NCBI GenBank assembly: GCA_038235385.1
Contig: JBBSTY010000146.1
Coordinates: 1 to 10,042 of the forward strand
DNA: 10,042 nucleotides
Reading direction: 5' to 3'
Origin: JBBSTY01 sp038235385
GTDB lineage: Bacteria; Actinomycetota; Acidimicrobiia; Acidimicrobiales; Acidimicrobilacustridaceae
Part shown: in pieces, positions 1-6,145 of the stretch
How positions within the stretch are numbered: position 1 is the first letter of the stretch
Layout: every line of letters begins with the position of its first letter
Notes under the pieces: generated by a model
Databases searched by the model: none
What the model saw: only the letters and a program-made list of their open reading frames with translations
What the model was told of the DNA's origin: nothing
Made by a program: the position numbers and the translations under genes

Positions 1-2238
1 CCCGGCTACCTCGATCTGGTCGCCAACGACCTCGACCCCGACGGCGACCTGCTGGCCGTGGTGGCGCTCGACGTTCCGCCCGAGGTGGGCATGACCGTCG
101 AACTGCTCGACAAGCACATCGTCCGGGTCACCGCGCCGCCCGGGTTCGATGCGGTGGTCCGCGTCGGCTACACGGTCAGCGATGGAGCGGCCACGTCGCT
201 GGGCGCGTTGCTGGTGCGTCCCTTCCGGTCGACCGGGGCAGATCAGCCGCCCATCGTGGGGGCCGACGAGATCACGGTGCGGGCCGGGGCCATCACCGGG
301 ATCGCCGTGGTCGAGAACGATCTCGATCCCGAGGGCGAGCGCCTCACCCTCACCCGGGTGGCGTCGCTCGCCGACGGCGAGGGCCAGATCTTCGTCCAGG
401 GCGATCAACTTCGCTACGCCGCACCCGGCGACGCGCCCAAGACCGTTCGCGTCACCTACACCGTCGAGGATCCCGGCGGCAACCGCGCCGACGGCACCGT
501 CACCATCCGCATCGTCCCCGCCGATCATCCCAACCAACCGCCGCGCGGACCTCGGGTCGAGGCGCGCGTGTTCGCGGGCCAGGAGATCGCCATCCCGGTC
601 CCGGTGATGGGGATCGACCCCGACGGCGACCAGGTGTTCATCGTGGCGGTCCGCCAACCTCCGCAAAAGGGCCATGCCGTGCCCATCGCGTCGGGTTTCA
701 GCTACCGCGCCGATCGTGGGGCCAGCGGCACCGACACCTTCGAGTTCACGGTGCGCGACGCCCTCGGCCTCGAGGCCACGGGCACGGTGCGGATCGCCAT
801 CGTGGCGCGACCGACCACCAACTCCAACCCCGTCGCCGTGCCCGACCGTCAGAGCACCAAGGCCGGCCGATCGGTCACCGTCGACGTCCTCGACAACGAC
901 AGCGATCCCGACGGCGATGCGCTCGCGCTGCTCGTCGACGGCAAGGACGCGCCGACGACGCCCCGCATCGGAGCGGTGCGGATCGATCCCGAGGGCTCGG
1001 GTGTGATCTACGACGTGCCCGCCGGCGCGTCGCCGGGCGAGGTGTCGTTCTCCTACGGGGTCAGCGACGGGCGGGGCGGGTCGGCACGCGGCATCGTCAC
1101 GATCACCATAGAGAAGGGCGAGATCCCCAACCGGCCGCCCGTCGCGAGAGACGACGCCGCACCGCTCCAGAACCCGGGCTCGACCGTCGAGGTCGACGTG
1201 CTGGCCAACGACGTCGACCCCGATGGTGACGGCGCCCTCGCCGTCGCCATCGTCACGCCGGGCGTCGATGCCACCGTCACCGACTCGGGCGCCGTGCGCG
1301 TCACGGTGGGGGACCGGTCGGTCCGCCTGGTCTACGAGGCGACCGATGAGGGTGGGGCCACCGCCCGGGCGGTCGTGTCGGTCCCGGTGCTCGACCTCCG
1401 CCCACCGGTGTGTGAGACCCGAACGGTCGATGTCGACGCCGGCGGTTCGGTGCGGGTCCCCGTCCTCGACGCGTGCACCGACCCGGGCGGCGGCGATCTC
1501 GAGCTCGTGCGGGTGCTGGCCGAGCGTGGTGGGGCCGTGCAGCCCGACGGCTCCGATGCCGTCTTCACCGCCGCCGCTGATGTCCGCGGCGACGCAGGCT
1601 TCAGCTACCTCGTCAGCAACGGCACCACCACCGGCTACGGCGGCGTGATCGTGCGGGTGTCGGGCCAGGACTTCCCCCCGGAGTTCGCCGACACGAACAT
1701 CGAGCTCCCGGCCGGCGGGTCGCGCTCGGTCGATCTCGCAAGCCTCGTCAACGACCTCAACGCGGAGGACACCCACACCTTCTCGTCGCTCCAGGGTGCC
1801 ACCGATCAGGTCACGGCCACCCTCGAGGGTTCCGTGCTGCGGGTCAGCGCCCGCGACGATGCCCGAGGAGCCGTGGCGTCGCTGGTGGTGCAGGTGTCCG
1901 ATGGCACCACCACCGTCGACGGACGCATCGGGGTGCGCGTGCTGGCCCACGACGGCCAACCTCCTGCGGCCGTCGACGACACCGCGGAGACCTACCAGGA
2001 GAAGGCCGTCGAGGTCGACGTCACCGCCAACGACATCGACCCCATCGGCGACGGCCTCACCGTCACCGTCCGAAGTGCCACCAGCGGGTCCGCCACCGTC
2101 GAGGGTGGCCGCACGGTTCGATTCACCCCGGCGGCGGGCTACGCGGGCGAAGCGACCGTCACCTACGAGATCTCCGACCTCACCAACGACCCGCAGCGGC
2201 GCAGCTCGGCGACGGCGCGCATCAGCGTGATCGGGTTC
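1..2238 (+). repeat. Array of eight Ig/cadherin-like protein repeats (about 95 codons each)
   Basis: The unit marker (the N of NDxDPDGD or its equivalent) falls at bases 28, 316, 607, 895, 1207, 1471, 1750 and 2029. The spacings are 288, 291, 288, 312, 264, 279 and 279. Approximate units are 1-234 (partial), 241-531, 532-819, 820-1125, 1126-1398, 1399-1671, 1672-1956 and 1957-2238, and several open with an N/Q-x-PP linker. Units 1, 4 and 5 have the full NDxDPDGD turn, units 2 and 8 have one-residue variants, unit 3 reads MGIDPDGD, unit 6 ACTDPGGGD, and unit 7 has lost the DPDGD part (NDLNAED). Acidic turns of this kind bind calcium in cadherin-type domains. Calcium binding here is inferred, not shown. 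DNA identity between units looks low, so this is an old protein-level repeat. Confidence 0.85.
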
Positions 2239-3903
2239 CCGTTGGCACCGCCCGCCCCGTCCGGCACGCGTGAATCTCAGCTGGTCCGCCTCGCCTGGGG
2301 GGCAGCGCAACCGAACGGATCGCCGATCACCGAGTACGTCGTCGAGACCGAACAGGGCCTCCGCAAGGTGTCGCCCAGCAACGCCCTGGTCTTCGACGGC
2401 CTGACCAACGGCACCCCCTACCGCTTCCGGGTGGCCGCCAGGAACATCGCGATCGAGCGAGACGACCAGTTGCGCTGGAGCGACTGGTCGCCCGTGCTGA
2501 TCCCCGACATCGTCCCCGGCGTACCGGCGGCGCCCCGGTTGGCGTTCGGCGACCGCCGCATCGCCGTCACCTGGACCTCGCCCGTGGTCGAGGGCACCGC
2601 CATCACCGGCTACCAGCTGCGCATCAGCGGGCAGTCGGCCAACGAGACGCGTGACGTGGGCATCACCAACTCCTTCGAGTGGGGCGGCCTCGTGAACGGC
2701 CAGTCCTACGCGTTCAGCGTCCGCGCCGGCAACGACGCCGGCTGGGGCGAGTGGAGCCCGCTCACCAACGATCCGGTCAACGCCGTCCCCGCCACCGTTC
2801 CGGGCCCACCGCCCGGCGTGGCGGCCAGCCGCCTCGACCGCGACGCCACCCTCGGCGGCTGGGTCAACGTCACGTGGGGTGCGCCGTTGGCCAACGGCGA
2901 CCCGAACTTCACCTTCGTCGTCACCACCACACCGGCCGATGTGGCGCCGATCACCATCCCCAACGCGTCGGCCCGCAACGTCGAGATCGGCGGTCTGCGC
3001 AACGGTGTCTCGTACACCTTCACCGTGGTCGCCTCCAACAAGGCGGGGACGGGTTCGCCGGCGTCGTCCTCTCCGGCCACCCCGGCAGCTCGTCCGGATC
3101 CGATCACGGCGCTGCGCGCCGAGCCGGGCGATGGCCGGGTCCGACTCACCGTCGCGGCCGGTTCGAGCAACGGCGCCGAGATCGAGTCCTACCAGGTCAG
3201 CGTGAACGGCGGGGGCTGGACGGGTCTCACCGTGAACGGGTCCGGCGTCGGCACCGTGAGCGGCGCCAACGGCACGAGGTACACCTTCCGGGTTCGGGCG
3301 TGCAACGTGGTCGGCTGCTCCGATCCAGGTCCCACCTCGAACGAGGTGATCCCGTTCGGACCGCCGCGGGTCACCACGTCGGCCAGCGGCTCGGTCATCA
3401 CCTACAAGTGGAACGACCAGGCCGGCGTCGACAACTACTCGGTGTCCGGTGCGAACGGCACCAAGGTCGACCGCACCACCTACCGGGTCGACCTCGGTCC
3501 CGGGCCCGCCCGTGACGCCACGATCACGGTCACCGCGTCGGGCCAGGGCGTCCAGCAGACGACCACCAGCACCGGACGGTCCCAAGCGACGAGGACGGTG
3601 GACATCAACTTCGGTGCCTCGGCCGCCGGCGAGATCACCTCCGACGGCGAGGTGTGCTCCACGGCGTGCCGATGGATCGATGTCCACCTCCGCGGCTTCG
3701 CGCCGAACAGCAACGTCGTCGTCGAGTGCCAGGGGTCTCGCAACAGCAACCAGGTGTACTCGTCCCAGACGGTGCGGGTCGACGGCAACGGCAACCGCGA
3801 CCTCGTCTACCCCAACTACCGATCCTGCTTCTGGGGGAACAACCCCAACGAGACGACGTGGGTCAACGCCGACGGCCTCCGATCGAACTCGTTGTCGAGC
3901 TAG
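1..3903 (+). CDS. Giant Ig-like repeat / fibronectin type III surface protein, 5' truncated by window edge
   Basis: The frame is open from base 1 to TAG at 3901-3903, giving 1300 residues. The start lies upstream, because a full repeat motif (NDLDPDGD, bases 28-51) precedes the first in-window GTG at 58. Residues 1-746 hold eight bacterial Ig/cadherin-like units of the Big_9 type, each with an NDxDPDGD-like turn and a later T/SYxVSDG-like strand. Residues 749-1119 hold four FN3 domains with the NGxxYxFxVxAxN signature, followed by a weak fifth one at about 1121-1198. Residues 1199-1300 form a separate module with four cysteines. There is no LPxTG motif or C-terminal membrane helix, so anchoring, if any, must come from the unseen N-terminus. 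Such arrays are typically extracellular, extended and adhesive or cell-wall-associated; that role is inferred. All eight cysteines lie in three clusters. It is the first visible gene of a + strand cluster, 47 bases before a MoxR gene. Confidence 0.93.
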   Translation, partial: PGYLDLVANDLDPDGDLLAVVALDVPPEVGMTVELLDKHIVRVTAPPGFDAVVRVGYTVSDGAATSLGALLVRPFRSTGADQPPIVGADEITVRAGAITGIAVVENDLDPEGERLTLTRVASLADGEGQIFVQGDQLRYAAPGDAPKTVRVTYTVEDPGGNRADGTVTIRIVPADHPNQPPRGPRVEARVFAGQEIAIPVPVMGIDPDGDQVFIVAVRQPPQKGHAVPIASGFSYRADRGASGTDTFEFTVRDALGLEATGTVRIAIVARPTTNSNPVAVPDRQSTKAGRSVTVDVLDNDSDPDGDALALLVDGKDAPTTPRIGAVRIDPEGSGVIYDVPAGASPGEVSFSYGVSDGRGGSARGIVTITIEKGEIPNRPPVARDDAAPLQNPGSTVEVDVLANDVDPDGDGALAVAIVTPGVDATVTDSGAVRVTVGDRSVRLVYEATDEGGATARAVVSVPVLDLRPPVCETRTVDVDAGGSVRVPVLDACTDPGGGDLELVRVLAERGGAVQPDGSDAVFTAAADVRGDAGFSYLVSNGTTTGYGGVIVRVSGQDFPPEFADTNIELPAGGSRSVDLASLVNDLNAEDTHTFSSLQGATDQVTATLEGSVLRVSARDDARGAVASLVVQVSDGTTTVDGRIGVRVLAHDGQPPAAVDDTAETYQEKAVEVDVTANDIDPIGDGLTVTVRSATSGSATVEGGRTVRFTPAAGYAGEATVTYEISDLTNDPQRRSSATARISVIGFPLAPPAPSGTRESQLVRLAWGAAQPNGSPITEYVVETEQGLRKVSPSNALVFDGLTNGTPYRFRVAARNIAIERDDQLRWSDWSPVLIPDIVPGVPAAPRLAFGDRRIAVTWTSPVVEGTAITGYQLRISGQSANETRDVGITNSFEWGGLVNGQSYAFSVRAGNDAGWGEWSPLTNDPVNAVPATVPGPPPGVAASRLDRDATLGGWVNVTWGAPLANGDPNFTFVVTTTPADVAPITIPNASARNVEIGGLRNGVSYTFTVVASNKAGTGSPASSSPATPAARPDPITALRAEPGDGRVRLTVAAGSSNGAEIESYQVSVNGGGWTGLTVNGSGVGTVSGANGTRYTFRVRACNVVGCSDPGPTSNEVIPFGPPRVTTSASGSVITYKWNDQAGVDNYSVSGANGTKVDRTTYRVDLGPGPARDATITVTASGQGVQQTTTSTGRSQATRTVDINFGASAAGEITSDGEVCSTACRWIDVHLRGFAPNSNVVVECQGSRNSNQVYSSQTVRVDGNGNRDLVYPNYRSCFWGNNPNETTWVNADGLRSNSLSS
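2245..3594 (+). repeat. Fibronectin type III domain array (four clear, one weak)
   Basis: FN3 units lie at about 2245-2511, 2521-2790, 2797-3090 and 3094-3357. Each has a Pro-rich entry, a central Trp (or Val) strand such as VTW, a Y-x-V/L strand, a GL-x-NG turn and a Y-x-F-x-V-x-A strand. The first two end in WSDWS (2476-2490) and WGEWS (2743-2757). The stretch 3361-3594 has an ITYKW strand and a NYSVSG strand but no clear NGxxYxFxV signature, so the fifth unit is tentative. Bacterial FN3 arrays usually act as spacers or carbohydrate or protein contacts on exported proteins. Confidence 0.85.
3595..3900 (+). other. Cysteine-bearing C-terminal module of the repeat protein
   Basis: Residues 1199-1300 are not FN3-like. 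The module holds four cysteines (residues 1219, 1223, 1243 and 1276) in the pattern CxxxC...VxC...SCFWG, then a closing strand TTWVNADGLRSN. It resembles in outline a beta-rich tail I recall at the C-termini of actinobacterial Ig/FN3 repeat proteins and some membrane Ser/Thr kinases, with a Cys-aromatic-x-G and VxVxGxxSN ending. That recollection was not checked by a search. The even cysteine number and the extracytoplasmic context suggest two disulfides. Its function is unknown. Confidence 0.6.
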
Positions 3904-3935
3904 TCGATCGACCCGCCCGCATCCGCCCCCCAGAC

Positions 3936-3941
3936 AAGGAA
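3936..3941 (+). promoter_or_regulatory. Ribosome binding site that fixes the MoxR GTG start
   Basis: AAGGAA lies 9 bases upstream of GTG at 3951, inside the 47-base gap after the repeat protein. It is the only Shine-Dalgarno-like purine run there and selects GTG 3951 over in-frame codons further upstream that lie within the preceding gene. Confidence 0.7.
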
Positions 3942-3950
3942 CGACCGCAC

Positions 3951-4922
<972 letters not shown>

Positions 4923-4939
4923 CGGCGACCGACGCGACC

Positions 4940-6145
4940 ATGGACGAGCTCACCCAGCACGGCGCCGAGCGCGACCGCATCACGTTGTGGCGCGCGGTCA
5001 CGCCGCTCGGACGCAGCGTCGCGATCCTGGGCGTGGTGTCGTTGCTCGTCGCCGCGCTGACCGGGTGGATCGAGCTCGCCGTCCTCGGCGGTGCGTGTGT
5101 GCTCTCGTTCCTGATCGGCATCGTGTTCCTCGTGCTCAGCCAGGCGAACCTGCGGGTCCTGCTCGAGCTGGGGACCCCTCGCGTCGTGGTCGGCAACCCG
5201 GCGACGACGCGGGTCGAAGCCGTCAACGCCAGCTCGCGTCGCATGCTGCCCATCCGCCTCGAGGCCCAGGTCGGCCAAGGGGTCGCCCGCCTCGCCATCC
5301 CGACGCTGGCGGCCAACGCCTCCCACGACGAGGTGTTCCTCATCCCGACCTCGCGCCGTTCGGTCATCCCCGTCGGTCCGGTGCGGTCGGTGCAGGGGGA
5401 CCCGCTCGGTCTCGTGCGGCGCGAGGTCACCTGGACGGGGGCCCAGACCCTGCACGTCCACCCCCGCACCGTGGTGGTCGGCTCGCTCACCACGGGCTGG
5501 ATGCGCGACCTCGAGGGGCACACCACCAACGACCGCTCGCCGAGTGACGTGGCCTTCCACACGCTGCGCGAGTACGTCGTGGGCGACGATCGCCGCCACA
5601 TCCACTGGCGCACCACGGCGCGCCAGATCGACAACAAGTTGATGGTGCGCGAGTTCGTCGACACCCGCCGCGCCCACCTCGGGCTGCTCGTCAGCCTCCG
5701 GGCCCAGGACTACGCGTCCGACGACGAGTTCGAGCTGGCGGTGTCCGTGCTGGCCTCGCTCGGGCTCCGGGCCATCGCCGACGAGCAGGAGGTTGCGTGC
5801 GTCGCCGGGCGCCACACCCTGCCGGCCTTCCACGGCACGTCGCTGCTCGACTCGCTCTCATCGCTCGAGCTCGGCAGCGACGACGTCGACCTGGTCGCCA
5901 TGACCCGACGCTCACGGGACCTGCTGGCGGGTGCGAGCGTCACCGCCATCATCGCCGGATCCACGGCCGATCCGGCGGTGCTCCGACGAGCGGGTCAACA
6001 GCTCGGTCCGATGGTCCGTCCGATCCTCGTGCGCGCCGAGGCCGGCGTCGAGTCCGGCCTGCGCATGGGGCCACGAGGACCGATGATCGAGCTCGGCGAG
6101 CTGGCCGACCTGCCGCGCCTGGTGTGGGCGGCGACGAGCACATGA
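4940..6145 (+). CDS. DUF58 membrane protein, partner of MoxR
   Basis: The product has 401 residues. Two membrane helices at about 26-44 and 46-66 form a hairpin. A beta-rich region follows, then the DUF58 signature LREYVVGDDRRHIHW (R209 or R210 to W223) and TTAR (225-228). The C-terminal half is the expected von Willebrand A-like fold, but the usual Asp-bearing strand end reads LLVSLR (S252), so the metal site looks incomplete. DUF58 proteins are the standard neighbours of MoxR and are thought to be its membrane-side partners; the biochemical role is not established. ATG 4940 is the only sensible start, with no in-frame ATG, GTG or TTG in the 80 bases upstream. Its Shine-Dalgarno is poor, suggesting coupling to MoxR translation. 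The stop overlaps the next start as ATGA. Confidence 0.92.
   Translation: MDELTQHGAERDRITLWRAVTPLGRSVAILGVVSLLVAALTGWIELAVLGGACVLSFLIGIVFLVLSQANLRVLLELGTPRVVVGNPATTRVEAVNASSRRMLPIRLEAQVGQGVARLAIPTLAANASHDEVFLIPTSRRSVIPVGPVRSVQGDPLGLVRREVTWTGAQTLHVHPRTVVVGSLTTGWMRDLEGHTTNDRSPSDVAFHTLREYVVGDDRRHIHWRTTARQIDNKLMVREFVDTRRAHLGLLVSLRAQDYASDDEFELAVSVLASLGLRAIADEQEVACVAGRHTLPAFHGTSLLDSLSSLELGSDDVDLVAMTRRSRDLLAGASVTAIIAGSTADPAVLRRAGQQLGPMVRPILVRAEAGVESGLRMGPRGPMIELGELADLPRLVWAATST
6142..6145 (+). other. ATGA stop/start overlap coupling DUF58 and transglutaminase-like genes
   Basis: ATG (6142-6144) starts the transglutaminase-like gene, and TGA (6143-6145) ends the DUF58 gene. Such four-base overlaps usually mean termination-reinitiation and near-equal synthesis of two interacting products. 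No strong Shine-Dalgarno precedes it. Confidence 0.85.

Noticed and set aside
58..60. GTG as the possible start of the repeat protein
   Set aside because: The frame is open to base 1 and a complete repeat motif is encoded at 28-51, so the gene begins upstream of the window.
1..2238. DNA-level tandem repeat or CRISPR-like array
   Set aside because: The repetition is at protein level only. Units share short motif codons, not long near-identical DNA, and spacing varies by tens of bases.
2679..3515. Forward-strand open frame of 278 codons inside the FN3 region in another frame
   Set aside because: The translation is Arg-rich low complexity with no motif, while the overlapping frame encodes clear FN3 domains.
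3903..3912. Perfect 10-base palindrome GTCGATCGAC overlapping the stop codon of the repeat protein
   Set aside because: There is no loop, no T run, and GATC/CGATCG-type palindromes are frequent by chance in this composition. It is not a terminator, and an operator role has no support.
3654..3950. Upstream in-frame extension of the MoxR gene
   Set aside because: It lies within the preceding gene, encodes low-complexity Arg/Gln-rich sequence unlike MoxR, and a good ribosome binding site precedes GTG 3951.
5797..6141. Upstream in-frame extension of the transglutaminase-like gene
   Set aside because: It overlaps DUF58 and encodes Arg-rich low-complexity sequence. The ATG in the ATGA overlap is the natural start.
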